A DNA stretch of 64,000 bases from Aquimarina acroporae (GCF_023195925.1 NZ_JALPRE010000011.1:1-64000); one strand, 5' to 3'; counted from the first letter of the stretch, positions 35,320 to 45,814 are shown. Program-made: numbers and translations. The notes: generated by a model from the sequence alone, not told the origin.

Positions 35320-36339
35320 TTACTTAATAGGAGTATCTACTAATTCGGTACTTAAAATTTCTGCATTATGTGCTACAATTCCCGATATCACATAATTATC
35401 AACAGATTCTACATCGAGCACCCCTACTTCAATTTCTTTTTTCATATGTGTGATACTTCTTATCTCTATCAATTTTCCCGATTTATCTACCATAAAATCT
35501 CCTTTTTTTATTTGCGGAGGTTTTTTCCAACAAACTTTATTTTCTTTATCATTATCCGTAGTTAATAAAGAATGTCCTGGAGTAACTTTTACAACAGATT
35601 TGTTCTTGAGGGTTATATGGTAATAACTTTTTTCAACATAGGTAGCCAGTTTTTTAACCTTTACTTTGGTCGGTTTAGCATCTTTAATATTTCCTATCCA
35701 CTGCATATAATCTCCTTCTGAAGCATCTATTCTATCTGGAAAATCTAAACCTACTAATATATCGCCCTCTACAATTTCTTCTAGCAATTTTGTTTTACCA
35801 TTTGCCAATTGTACTACGGATTTTAAATCAAAACATGCATCGATAGGATCTTCTATAGGACCACCTCCACCTCCTCCAGAACGACCGGTTTGTGACCAAT
35901 TAAAAGAAGCAGAATAAACAGGGAGCCCTTCGGTTCTTACTTCGTATTCTCCTACCCTTGTAGAGGTATATGGGTTGGAACCAAATCTAATAGTAAAGGA
36001 ACCATTTCCAAACCCCTGGCCCTCTCCTACCGGTATTGAACCACCACTCCCAATAAGATTATGAACAGACCATGCAGAATTAGTAGTTACGGTAATTCTA
36101 ACACTAGCAGCTTGATAATTCCCGTTGTACCTAGTTGGACTTATAGATAAGGTTACTGTTGACCAAGTTTCACCGTACCAATCACTAAGTTTATGTTTCG
36201 TATTGTTAAACTTGGCTTTTCTGGTTTGGTTATACCATTGACTTGCTAAACTATTAAGATCTGTTTTGGTATTTGTGGGCCTCCCCATTTCCCGAAGAAT
36301 ATCCCCAATACATATTTTTCCACTAGTGGGTAATGCCAT
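35320..36339 (-). CDS. fibre-like protein with BACON-like and C-terminal Hint domain
   Basis: A 339-aa protein with three parts. The N-terminus (1-58; M-A-L-P-T-S-G...D-I-L...L-S-D-W-Y-G) resembles short phage-tail/structural proteins. Residues about 60-150 form a BACON/Ig-like beta domain, then a Gly linker. Residues 169-325 form a Hint (hedgehog/intein) autoprocessing domain: Cys169 after Ala168, T-P-G-H256, and terminal H324-N325. Residue 326 is Ala, not Cys/Ser/Thr, so protein splicing is not expected, but N-terminal cleavage at Cys169 or C-terminal cleavage releasing a 14-residue tail is. No signal peptide. Its start overlaps the S74 gene by 17 nt. Confidence 0.85.
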   Translation of the reverse strand: MALPTSGKICIGDILREMGRPTNTKTDLNSLASQWYNQTRKAKFNNTKHKLSDWYGETWSTVTLSISPTRYNGNYQAASVRITVTTNSAWSVHNLIGSGGSIPVGEGQGFGNGSFTIRFGSNPYTSTRVGEYEVRTEGLPVYSASFNWSQTGRSGGGGGGPIEDPIDACFDLKSVVQLANGKTKLLEEIVEGDILVGLDFPDRIDASEGDYMQWIGNIKDAKPTKVKVKKLATYVEKSYYHITLKNKSVVKVTPGHSLLTTDNDKENKVCWKKPPQIKKGDFMVDKSGKLIEIRSITHMKKEIEVGVLDVESVDNYVISGIVAHNAEILSTELVDTPIK

Positions 36340-37900
36340 GCTTTAATTCTTTAAGTTCTTCTTTTAACGATTTGATCTCTGCACGAAGTTCTTGTATACC
36401 TTTTACCGCAAGTACGGCTCCCATTTTATCATAAGACATGGCATAATGATCTCCACTTCTTTGCACCCATTGCGGGAATACTTTCATCACATCTTGTGCA
36501 ATAAAACCTAATTGCTGGGCCTGTTCTTTGGTTTTATCTTTCCATTGATAATATGTAGGTTTTAACTGGTCAATTTTATCAAGAAAACTCTCCTTAACTG
36601 GTTTAAGTGCTTCTTTAAGTCTTTTATCTGAATAGGCACATACATTACCTGCCGATGTAATACTTCCAGCCGATGTAACTGTTCCTCCACTTGTAACTTT
36701 AAACTTACTACCGCTTGAACCAACCTCAAACTGCCCATCGGTTCTTAACCTTCCTGAACCACAGTAAATACCGGAAGTAAAGTTGTTTGACGGATTAATT
36801 CTTAACCAACCATCACTAAATTGAATAATTCTTTTTCCATCTCCATAGTAATAGGAACCATTGGCAAATACATCTCCTGCTGTCCAGATATTACTTCCTA
36901 TAGCAACTCTAGGGTTTCCGTTATCGCACCAAACAGCTTGATGCCCCCCTGCCATGGTTCCTCCGGTAGCATTATTGGTATGCTTGTACGCAAACCCATA
37001 CATATTTCCAAAATTGGACCCATTTGCAGCAATTTTATAAGCTGTTCCCATTGACCAAATATGACCTATTTTGGTTGAATCGTATATACCATAAATTCCT
37101 GCCTGTCTGCTATTGGTAGATCCCACGGATAACATTCCTGTAAAAGTGTCATTAGCATTTGATCTTAGAAATGCGCTGCTATCAAGACCATCTAATTTAT
37201 CACTATCTTTTGCTTTGGCCGAAGAACCTGTGCCTACAAAAAAAGCATTTACCCAATTTTGAGTAGCTACACGTACTCCGTTTTCCAAAATTGCACCATC
37301 ACTATAGCGCATATAGGTATTTTTATTGTAAAGCCTAACATCCCCATGAGAGTGTACTCCTTTATTAAAATAAAAATTAGCTCGATCTGTACTAAAATGA
37401 GACCAACCTGTATTTTGTGGTCCCATATCGACATAACCATGATTTGTTTTTATTCTCATAGCATTAGAATTCCCTCTTGCTAATCTGGTATTCTTATCTA
37501 CAATTCGGAATTCTCCAGCATGAACATTAGCATTAGCCAATATGTTGGTTTTGGCCGTATCTGCATTGAAGTGAAAACTATTATCTGTATCATTATAACT
37601 AATAGCATCTACATTATTGGCATCAGAAAAACTAAAGATAAGGTATTGACCATTCCATGATTGATGTGCATCTACCCCTTTGCGCACAAAATTTGCCTCA
37701 TTAACCTGCTTTATAGTTATAGTTCTATTATCAGATAAAGTAATCACTATATTTCCAGAAGCATCGGTGCTAAAAGATTGAATAGACTCTCCATCATTTA
37801 AATGTCTAAGACTATCAATAAGATCTTCAAATTGTGGTTCTGTAGGTATATCACCTGTTTCGAAATAAGTTTTGAGTGTATTTTTTGATTTTATCGCCAT
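36323..37900 (-). CDS. tail-fibre-like protein with S74 intramolecular chaperone
   Basis: A 525-aa trimeric-fibre-type protein. The N-terminal ~35 residues hold the same module as the preceding 210-aa protein (L-K-x-x-F-x-x-G-D-x-P-T-E-x-x-x-x-D-L-I-D-S). The middle is repetitive, beta-rich, Gly/Asn-rich fibre with receptor-tip-like sequence. The last 102 residues, beginning S424-D-K-R-L-K-E, form a peptidase S74 (endosialidase-type) chaperone domain with its Ser-Lys dyad and a terminal coiled coil. S74 domains drive trimer folding and then cut themselves off. No signal peptide. Located between the 210-aa and Hint-domain genes. Confidence 0.9.
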   Translation of the reverse strand: MAIKSKNTLKTYFETGDIPTEPQFEDLIDSLRHLNDGESIQSFSTDASGNIVITLSDNRTITIKQVNEANFVRKGVDAHQSWNGQYLIFSFSDANNVDAISYNDTDNSFHFNADTAKTNILANANVHAGEFRIVDKNTRLARGNSNAMRIKTNHGYVDMGPQNTGWSHFSTDRANFYFNKGVHSHGDVRLYNKNTYMRYSDGAILENGVRVATQNWVNAFFVGTGSSAKAKDSDKLDGLDSSAFLRSNANDTFTGMLSVGSTNSRQAGIYGIYDSTKIGHIWSMGTAYKIAANGSNFGNMYGFAYKHTNNATGGTMAGGHQAVWCDNGNPRVAIGSNIWTAGDVFANGSYYYGDGKRIIQFSDGWLRINPSNNFTSGIYCGSGRLRTDGQFEVGSSGSKFKVTSGGTVTSAGSITSAGNVCAYSDKRLKEALKPVKESFLDKIDQLKPTYYQWKDKTKEQAQQLGFIAQDVMKVFPQWVQRSGDHYAMSYDKMGAVLAVKGIQELRAEIKSLKEELKELKHGITH

Positions 37901-37957
37901 GATCTTTTTGTTTTTGAATTATTAAATTGGAATACAGAGTATGTGTACTATTATACC

Positions 37958-38590
37958 CTACCCCGGGATAAAGGATATTCCTGATATACTGGTCCAAGAA
38001 GCACCAAAATTATAACAGGTTACATCTCCATTAGATTTCACATCAATACGTATAGAAACGTTTCCAGTCTTTGTACATGTGAATACCAATTGCTTCGATG
38101 GTCTATATCCTGTTGGTAATTTAAAAACCACAATTGTAGTATTATTATCTGCCGTTTGACCTTTGATCATCCCTTCTATAAAAACAATATTATTCTTTTT
38201 TCTATACCGTACACCTTGGAATGCTGTTGAATAATTGGTTACATTATTTAATAATACAGGTGTTTGCCAACCACTATCTTCTTCCTGATATTCTGCAATG
38301 GTTACGGCACCTGTTTTACCATTAACACTTTTAACTGGCGCATGTCTATCTACAGCCCTTTTTGCACCTTCTGGTGTTACAAATCGGGTGCTATCTGTAG
38401 CGGTTTCTACCTCGGCTAAAGTAGCTTGCTCTACTATACCTTTTTGTGTAGTTGTTGCATCAGGTAAACTAGCCACAAAATCATCATCTAATCGATTTAA
38501 GAAACTATCTATAAGATCTCCATAATCCTGTTCTGTAGGTTTATCCCCTTTTTTAAACCGATTTTTTAGCTCGTTTCTGCTTCTTTCCAT
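37958..38590 (-). CDS. tail-fibre-like protein sharing an N-terminal docking module
   Basis: A 210-aa protein. Residues 6-35 (L-K-N-R-F-K-K-G-D-K-P-T-E...D-L-I-D-S) match the N-terminus of the S74 protein. Next comes a fibre shaft with classic tail-fibre phrases (T-T-Q-K-G-I-V, V-T-P-E-G-A-K, V-N-G-K-T-G-A-V-T-I). The C-terminal ~95 residues are a beta domain like small phage receptor-binding tips. No signal peptide. It starts 11 nt after the 2402-aa gene. Confidence 0.88.
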   Translation of the reverse strand: MERSRNELKNRFKKGDKPTEQDYGDLIDSFLNRLDDDFVASLPDATTTQKGIVEQATLAEVETATDSTRFVTPEGAKRAVDRHAPVKSVNGKTGAVTIAEYQEEDSGWQTPVLLNNVTNYSTAFQGVRYRKKNNIVFIEGMIKGQTADNNTTIVVFKLPTGYRPSKQLVFTCTKTGNVSIRIDVKSNGDVTCYNFGASWTSISGISFIPG

Positions 38591-38601
38591 GGTATAACTT
38601 T

Positions 38602-41600
38602 TTATCGAATTAGATTTGTATTTTCTATAATCATACTACCCACACCTTCATCCTGTTCAATTCCTGTATTTCCAGGAATAGTAAGTACGTTGCTTTTAAG
38701 ATTCAGCATTCCTGCCGAATTCTCAACATCTACTTTAAAGTGATGGTATTTGGGTAGTGAATTTTCATCTAGTATTTCTAAACTTCCCGTTTGCAAGGAA
38801 GTTTCAGATAGCAATAATTGTACATCTTCTTCATTTGTGAGTACTTCATGAATTTTAACCCAGTTTCCTTGAGTATTCATTTTATAAACAAAGTACTTCC
38901 CGTTATGCGCTTTTTTACTCCATCGCAAAATGACCGTCTCTATAAATCTTGTATCACTTGACATGTCAAAACTATATTTTGGCTCCGGCGCCTTGGGATT
39001 GGAAGACTCAACAATACTACTTATTAATAATTTTGAAGGTTCGGAAGGGGCATATTCTGTAACTACGATTAAGTTTCCTCCTTCATCTTTTGCATATTCT
39101 ATTTCTCTGGAAACTGTAATTCTATAAAACAATGGATCTCCATAAGGAACAAAATCAAGGTCTCTAAACTCATCTTTTATGCCCCAAATACTTTCGTTGA
39201 TTTGATTGTCTAAAGTAAGATCAACTGTTTTTACTAAATCCATAGTTCTTATAGACAAAGAATTTGTAGGATCAAGTGTTCTATATAGACTTACCTTAGT
39301 AATATTTTGTTCTTTTTGATAGCTATTCAACTCTATAGAGAGAGCTGGACTTGTACTTAATGAAGGAGTAAGGTTCTTGCTTAATTTTTCAGTTTTACAG
39401 ATGGAAAGATCAATAATTTTACTCCCCAATTGATACAAAGAAAAATCGACTAACAAAGGAATATTATCTTCGATTGAAAGATCGTAAAAGGGCCTGTTAT
39501 TCTTCTTAAAGAGAATAACAGAATTTCTTCTTTCAATACTTAAAAGACTGTTTTCATCATACGTTACACACTTTGCAATCTGATTTCCATCATTATACAC
39601 ATATAGATATCCATCTTCTTTTGCATACAAAGAAAAATCGATATCTCCGATTCCTGAATTTTCATTATACGAAGCTAAACCAAGCATAACATTGGTATTA
39701 TTTAAAACCTTATAATGTACAGAACCGTAAAAAGGTACATACTGATCTGTATTTCCTCCTGCATCCCATGCACTGTCTCCAAAAATTTTGGTAATTGTAT
39801 TTGATTCAATTTCGATATTATCAAGATTCGAATACGTAAGTGGAATAGTGGTTTTTTCTAGTGTTTCCTGAGTGTAGTATTGATCATCACTGTATAGTTC
39901 TATATTCGATAATACCATATCTTTTTTATGCATAGCAATGTCTAGCAGTAATCCCTCAGGAATGGTTTCCATCTTAGAAGAGTACAACAGAAAATTATCT
40001 TTTATAAACAAGATTTTATTTCCATTTCGTTCTATTCTTAGAACAGAGTTTTCATCATAGTCTCCTATTTCTTTAATATTTTGGCCATTACGATATGCAA
40101 ACAGTTGGTTTGTTGTATTCGCATAAAGGGCATATTCAATTGTATTGAAATGGTCATTTCTATTAACTCTTGAAAATCCTACCATAGCAGCTCCGGCATT
40201 TGTGCTTTGAAAAGACACGTAACCATTTCCTTTTAAAATTTGCCTACTAGCAACACCCGCATCCCAATTGTCGTTTGAAATTTTGGTTATGGTATTCACG
40301 TTATTAACCTCTACATTACTATTATCGACAAAATCTAACGCAATCTTTTGTAATTCGAAATTTTGAGATGCCAATACAGGTATTGCCCTTTTAATCTCGG
40401 GAGCTTCGGGAGCTTTGGTATTTACTAGTTTAATTGGACCAAGAACGGGGCTAAAATCACTCATTTGCAATGTATTTGCCATTTCTCGTGTCATGTAAAA
40501 ATAAATATTGTTCGATGTCCCGTCGAGAGTAAAATCTGTAAATAACACTTCTCGAGTTCCTACCTTCTTAGCCATTGGTGCTACATCAAAATCTGGTTCT
40601 GTAGGTTTCAAGAGCTTACCATTACGATCTCGTATCACCTGCTTTTTGTTAATAGGCTGGTACGGATGCGATTTTATTTTACTAAATAACAATGGAACCT
40701 CTGTTAAAGGAGCAAAGGCATTTGAGACCACAAGTTTGATATAATCTGCAAGAGTAGTATCTTCTCCATCATCACCCCCTGGAATAATAACAGAGCCCGG
40801 CATGAGGCTACCTGCAGTTACATTTGATATATTCTGATTATTTTCTGTATTAAACTTATTGATATCAGCATTAATAATCGAGAACAACGCTGGGTTATCT
40901 GGATTTGGTAATCGATATCCATCATTAAAAGGAGGGTATATTCCAAATTGCCCATCTTCATTTACAGGATCATTAGCCGCATATGTATAATCAAAGCCAA
41001 GTAAATTATTCCATCTACTTGAGAAATACACATCTTTTCCGAATGATGCCAATTTTTCTTTCACAGTAATTACGGTATTTGCGGTATATAGCGTATTTAA
41101 AATCGCTTGATCATCTGCTCTATAGTAGATAATCGAATGCGGTTTATGTTTAAACTCTGTGGTAAGTGTATATGTGGCTTTCCCAAAACTATCGGGTCTG
41201 GTAGCATATAATGCTCCTTTTGGTAATTCTGGCCTTAGAGGATCGGTGATCTCCTGAGTAAACATCATCCCTGGAGTTCCGATTTGAGATTTATAAAAGT
41301 CACCAGATTCATTAGTGTAATTTCTATCAACACTTCGCAAACCAAATATTGAATATTTGATTCCCTCGCCTTCATCAGGCACTAAATTTTCTTTGGTTAA
41401 TCCCCAATTGCTATCTGCATACAAGTACAAACGATATCCTGGATACACATTTACTGAAACCGTATTACCAGTTTCAATAGGATTATCTGTTGCATAACTA
41501 ATAACAACATCTGAACCTTGTTCTGTTACTGGTTGAAAGGTTTCATCTATAGCATATACCACCAGATTATCGGTTGTACCTACGTTTTCTAGTTTTACAA

Positions 41601-44600
41601 TTTTAAGAATTCTTCTCGGCCCATTGGGATCTGAAGCAGCATGAATTCTAATAGCACCCCCATACCATTCTACAGAATTAGCATTGGTTGCAAACTGAGG
41701 ATGTTGTGCCAGTGTTTGATTGAGCTCAATTTTGTACATCCCCTTATGAATTTGCTCAGTAACCTCATTGGTATCACTCACCGATTTTGCTTGAAGCACC
41801 TCGGTTATTTTGGCATTCTCCTCCCAAATACCTCTTGTTTTCTCAACAGTTTTCTCTAGATTGGTATCTGCCCCAGGCTGAAGAATAATTTCTCTATGAA
41901 CCGGCCAATTAGGCACTTGAACTTTTAAAGAATTAGGATTGTTTGCTCCCCAACTTGAAGGTGACAACATATTTTCTATGGCCATAAAACCTCCACCAGA
42001 TTCTGGACTTTGAAGCGCTGCATTGGGGTTGGGAGCGATACTATTCTGTATCGCATCGGTAATCTCTTTTTTGTATACTACGAAGGTAGGTGTTGCTCCC
42101 TGAGCTATTGTCACACTATGGATGATAAACTGATCATTCCCCGCAGCCAAAACTCCACCAACAAAACGTGAAGGAGACATTCCCGAAGGAATTACAGGAA
42201 TTACTTCTTCTCCTGTACTATGTAATGGATAAGATTCGGTGATAACCACAGCCAAAATTTCATTGTCGGGATCTGTAGTAACACTTTTTATTTTTCCTGT
42301 TACATTTTGAGGCACCTCATCTCTAAAGAAAAGCTCTATCTCCTCGGCAAATACCTCATCGCTATCTTTAAATATAGCATTAGGATCTAATAGGTCGGGA
42401 TATTTAATTTCATCTTCTTCGGTAACCTTATAAGAAACCAATTCTTGCTCACTGTTATAATCGAATAATAACCTTACCATAGTATTATCTGCCCTGGTAT
42501 TGGCTTCTAACATTACCTGCTCATCAAACGATGTGAGCACAAATGGTCTTTCTTCTACAATATGTACAGCATTAATTCCTGATGGTGGGAGTAGTCTATT
42601 GTCAGGCTTAAAAGTAGTAGTTATCGAATGACTAATACCACTTTGTTGCGAACGGCTAAACCAATTGATGCCATAGGAACTATACAGATGTGTTCCCTCT
42701 TCGGTCTCACGATGTACAAACAAAGATTCTTCGGCTTCAGGAATACTTAACGGTACTGTTTCAGGAATTGGGTTCTGCCCAGAGATCGGGGCATTATAAT
42801 ATTCGATGGTACTGGAAATTTCTGGTCTTCTCCAGCTGGTTTCCCCTTCTTTTTTGTATTCTATTCCGGCATATACCGGAGTGGTTTGCTGAGAAGTATT
42901 AAACTCTTCTTCGGTTTCGTAGAAAGTTTGTGTATGATAGTCTTTTAACTCCTCTGCATATAAAGTGATATAACGTTGTTTCCCTGAATTGGTATATCCT
43001 TGGGCATCGGTAAGTCCGATAGTTACCTCTCCATCTCTTTTAGGAACCCCTGGTACTGGCGGCTTCAAATCGATAGAAATTGGCAAGCGCTCATCTTGTC
43101 TTCCAGTAGGCATTGAAACATATAAATGCTGTACATCTCTTTTGCCGAGACCATCTCCTAAATTCCCGCTGGTCATATATTCGGTCATGTAAATATACTT
43201 TTGGGTATCATTATTGACCTCTGTATCCAGATACCCAAGTCCCAACATACGAGCCATATGATAATCTAAAGAGGCAATAAATAGCATATCCAGATTAGAG
43301 ATTTCTATCGAATCTGAAATGGTTTCTCCATCTACTGTTTCTGAGTAGCTTATATTTTCAAGAGCTCTAGGGTTAAGTCCCTGATCGCTTAACGTTATAT
43401 ATTTATCAACAATCTCCTTAAGGTTTCTATCACCAGCTTCTTGTGCTCCACTCCAGCGATTTTTGTAATTATCGAGATTTACAAAACAACCATCATTAAA
43501 TCTTGGCCATTTGCCATTGACAGCATTTACCGAACTCTCCAATCTGGTAAAGGCTTCGGTATCTTGTTTGGTCAATGCAAATTTTCCTAGCTCTACCCAG
43601 CCGTCAGATTCATTTATTTTGGTTATCGTGATGCTATAGAGTTCTAATCTTATTTCTTTAACCACACAATTGGTAGCTACATATCTAACACTTCGTATAT
43701 TTTCGGCAGACTGATAAGTATTTGATAAACCGGCCGACATAAATGTTTTTCTTGCAACAATATTTTTAGAGGCGCTTAATTTATTGTCATCTACCGCTAA
43801 TAGTTCTGTTTTTAGATTGCTATTGGGTACCGTATCTACTACTGTAAGTTCTGCAGAGAATACCAACTCATCCTTACTTTCAATTTCTATTAATTTATTT
43901 CCATACTGCCTAATGAACTCTAGTGAACTGCCCGATAATGGGTTAATCGTCTGCCGTATGGTTTGATAGGTCACCTGATCTCTAAAGTGCACAAAATACT
44001 TTTTGTTATCTATGCGATAGATCCATAAGGTATTTTGATCATCGACCAAGGTAGGTGTAGTAGCTAAATCTATTGTAAGTTGCTCTTTAAGATAGGGAGC
44101 GCGATATACTTTTACATAATCATTTGGTTTATTAAAATTTAATTCATTTGCAGCATAATCTCCTTTGGGTAAGTGTTGCTCTCCCAATTTGTTTTTAAAC
44201 ATCCACCGTAAATGCACCCCTGATACGCTACCATCTGCCCCTGTAGAACCGGCTGCCTGTAAATAAATATGTGGCGATTGAAGATAGGTGTTTTCGTTAA
44301 TAGTGATGATTGCAATGAACTTAACCTCGACAGTGTTCGGAGATGCAACAGCATCTATAGTAAAAGAAACTATAGCAGTTTCTTCTGATATCGAAGATGT
44401 TAATGTGGCTGTATATGTCCCATCGCTATTATCGACTACGATACTTAATGTTCCTTTTGATGTGGTCATCGCAACCGCTCTACCCCCAGTAGTAATATTA
44501 TTTCCGGCACTATCCTTTAATTGTACTGTAATGGTAGATGTCGACAAACCATTGGCCTCTATACTGTTGGGATTGGCGGTTATTGTACTATTAGTTATAC

Positions 44601-45810
44601 TAGGTATTATTGGCTCAGGACATACTTGCTCAAGTAACGAAGTAGTTACATTAGATACAGACGGGGTATTATTGTTTATTTGAGTGCTTAAACTTAAAAT
44701 TTCATAAGACTTATCCTCAACCAACACATTGAAATTCTCAACACTTACATTGGCAAAAGAAAATATACCAAAACAATCATCTGCTCCAGAATCTAAATTT
44801 GTTAAAACTAACGAGTTATTAAATTTGTCTAATCTTGAGTAAACTACAGATATGATTACATCATTGTTTTGTTGTGGAAGTAACACAACCGAAGCATTTT
44901 GAAGCTCTGTTCTTTTGGTCCACTGGTAATTTAAGTTTAGATCAAATTTATGCACCAATACATTTCTATCTGTATCTTCATCGTAATAATATACTCCACT
45001 GTCACCTATAGAAAAGGTTGTAGATAGACCAATCGGAGACCATTTTTTTACGCTGGAATTTATGACTTCATAAGTCTGTAAAGAGAGAGCACATAATAAT
45101 TTATAAGTTTCTCCTGATTCAACAAAGAAACTTCTTGTAAAGTATGCTATATTTTCCTTTACATATACACTGGGCCCACTTCCTCCCCAAAAAGTAAAAT
45201 GGTTTGGTGTTGAAATTTGTTTTTGATGAATAACATTAAGGTTTTTATCAAAAACTGTAATATACCCTACCTCTACTATCGTGTCATCCCTACTGGTCAA
45301 AAAATAACCATACCCAACAATTTTTCCATTTCCGGCTGAGGTCACAACTAATTTTTGCTGTCTATTTGCAATAAGTTTTACCGTTTTACTGGCGATAATT
45401 ACTCCATTATCATTAAAAGTTACAATATCTGGATCGCTAAAAATTACGTATGCTCCATCCTCTAGACTACTAATAGTCGTAGATTGTGTAGTAGATGAAA
45501 CCGTTATATCTAAACTTTTCGCCCAAACTTGAGATCCTGTAGAACTAAATTTTACAATTGAAAATGGTGCTTCTCTAGGCATTGCACATATCACGCCACC
45601 ATCGATACTAAGCACAATATCGATAATAGCATGACCCGTAAACCTCTTAGACCAAAGAACATTGAACTCTAAATCAGTTTTAATTAAATACAAATCCTGA
45701 AATGGCGTTACCGCTTCCCTAGAAAGTAGGTAATAAAAATTCTGATAGCGCAATAACTTCTCAGTCCTTACTATTTTATTATCAACATTTATTTTTTTAA
45801 CAAACCCCAT
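38602..45810 (-). CDS. giant 2402-aa multidomain protein with Ig-like and lectin-like modules
   Basis: A giant protein I cannot name. Residues 1 to about 370 are repetitive beta structure reminiscent of a propeller. About 400-505 is an invasin-type bacterial Ig-like domain (T-I-T-A-N-P-N-S-I-E-A-N-G...S-T-I-T-V-Q-L-K-D). A long beta-rich central region (about 510-1825) has no recognised family. Two related modules, about 1828-1985 and 1988-2150, share W-D-A-G, a G-Y/V-V-S/H-Y-F pattern and Y-D-E-N-S-x-L-x-I-E-R, and resemble concanavalin-like lectin modules of bacterial surface proteins. The end has Fn3-like stretches. There is no signal peptide and no secretion sorting domain. It is 4 nt from the 2012-aa gene. 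Confidence 0.85.
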   Translation of the reverse strand: MGFVKKINVDNKIVRTEKLLRYQNFYYLLSREAVTPFQDLYLIKTDLEFNVLWSKRFTGHAIIDIVLSIDGGVICAMPREAPFSIVKFSSTGSQVWAKSLDITVSSTTQSTTISSLEDGAYVIFSDPDIVTFNDNGVIIASKTVKLIANRQQKLVVTSAGNGKIVGYGYFLTSRDDTIVEVGYITVFDKNLNVIHQKQISTPNHFTFWGGSGPSVYVKENIAYFTRSFFVESGETYKLLCALSLQTYEVINSSVKKWSPIGLSTTFSIGDSGVYYYDEDTDRNVLVHKFDLNLNYQWTKRTELQNASVVLLPQQNNDVIISVVYSRLDKFNNSLVLTNLDSGADDCFGIFSFANVSVENFNVLVEDKSYEILSLSTQINNNTPSVSNVTTSLLEQVCPEPIIPSITNSTITANPNSIEANGLSTSTITVQLKDSAGNNITTGGRAVAMTTSKGTLSIVVDNSDGTYTATLTSSISEETAIVSFTIDAVASPNTVEVKFIAIITINENTYLQSPHIYLQAAGSTGADGSVSGVHLRWMFKNKLGEQHLPKGDYAANELNFNKPNDYVKVYRAPYLKEQLTIDLATTPTLVDDQNTLWIYRIDNKKYFVHFRDQVTYQTIRQTINPLSGSSLEFIRQYGNKLIEIESKDELVFSAELTVVDTVPNSNLKTELLAVDDNKLSASKNIVARKTFMSAGLSNTYQSAENIRSVRYVATNCVVKEIRLELYSITITKINESDGWVELGKFALTKQDTEAFTRLESSVNAVNGKWPRFNDGCFVNLDNYKNRWSGAQEAGDRNLKEIVDKYITLSDQGLNPRALENISYSETVDGETISDSIEISNLDMLFIASLDYHMARMLGLGYLDTEVNNDTQKYIYMTEYMTSGNLGDGLGKRDVQHLYVSMPTGRQDERLPISIDLKPPVPGVPKRDGEVTIGLTDAQGYTNSGKQRYITLYAEELKDYHTQTFYETEEEFNTSQQTTPVYAGIEYKKEGETSWRRPEISSTIEYYNAPISGQNPIPETVPLSIPEAEESLFVHRETEEGTHLYSSYGINWFSRSQQSGISHSITTTFKPDNRLLPPSGINAVHIVEERPFVLTSFDEQVMLEANTRADNTMVRLLFDYNSEQELVSYKVTEEDEIKYPDLLDPNAIFKDSDEVFAEEIELFFRDEVPQNVTGKIKSVTTDPDNEILAVVITESYPLHSTGEEVIPVIPSGMSPSRFVGGVLAAGNDQFIIHSVTIAQGATPTFVVYKKEITDAIQNSIAPNPNAALQSPESGGGFMAIENMLSPSSWGANNPNSLKVQVPNWPVHREIILQPGADTNLEKTVEKTRGIWEENAKITEVLQAKSVSDTNEVTEQIHKGMYKIELNQTLAQHPQFATNANSVEWYGGAIRIHAASDPNGPRRILKIVKLENVGTTDNLVVYAIDETFQPVTEQGSDVVISYATDNPIETGNTVSVNVYPGYRLYLYADSNWGLTKENLVPDEGEGIKYSIFGLRSVDRNYTNESGDFYKSQIGTPGMMFTQEITDPLRPELPKGALYATRPDSFGKATYTLTTEFKHKPHSIIYYRADDQAILNTLYTANTVITVKEKLASFGKDVYFSSRWNNLLGFDYTYAANDPVNEDGQFGIYPPFNDGYRLPNPDNPALFSIINADINKFNTENNQNISNVTAGSLMPGSVIIPGGDDGEDTTLADYIKLVVSNAFAPLTEVPLLFSKIKSHPYQPINKKQVIRDRNGKLLKPTEPDFDVAPMAKKVGTREVLFTDFTLDGTSNNIYFYMTREMANTLQMSDFSPVLGPIKLVNTKAPEAPEIKRAIPVLASQNFELQKIALDFVDNSNVEVNNVNTITKISNDNWDAGVASRQILKGNGYVSFQSTNAGAAMVGFSRVNRNDHFNTIEYALYANTTNQLFAYRNGQNIKEIGDYDENSVLRIERNGNKILFIKDNFLLYSSKMETIPEGLLLDIAMHKKDMVLSNIELYSDDQYYTQETLEKTTIPLTYSNLDNIEIESNTITKIFGDSAWDAGGNTDQYVPFYGSVHYKVLNNTNVMLGLASYNENSGIGDIDFSLYAKEDGYLYVYNDGNQIAKCVTYDENSLLSIERRNSVILFKKNNRPFYDLSIEDNIPLLVDFSLYQLGSKIIDLSICKTEKLSKNLTPSLSTSPALSIELNSYQKEQNITKVSLYRTLDPTNSLSIRTMDLVKTVDLTLDNQINESIWGIKDEFRDLDFVPYGDPLFYRITVSREIEYAKDEGGNLIVVTEYAPSEPSKLLISSIVESSNPKAPEPKYSFDMSSDTRFIETVILRWSKKAHNGKYFVYKMNTQGNWVKIHEVLTNEEDVQLLLSETSLQTGSLEILDENSLPKYHHFKVDVENSAGMLNLKSNVLTIPGNTGIEQDEGVGSMIIENTNLIR

Positions 45811-45814
45811 TTTC

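Noticed and set aside
35320..36339. Functional intein in the Hint-domain protein
   Set aside because: Residue after the terminal His-Asn is Ala, and only 14 residues follow, so splicing of two exteins is not expected.
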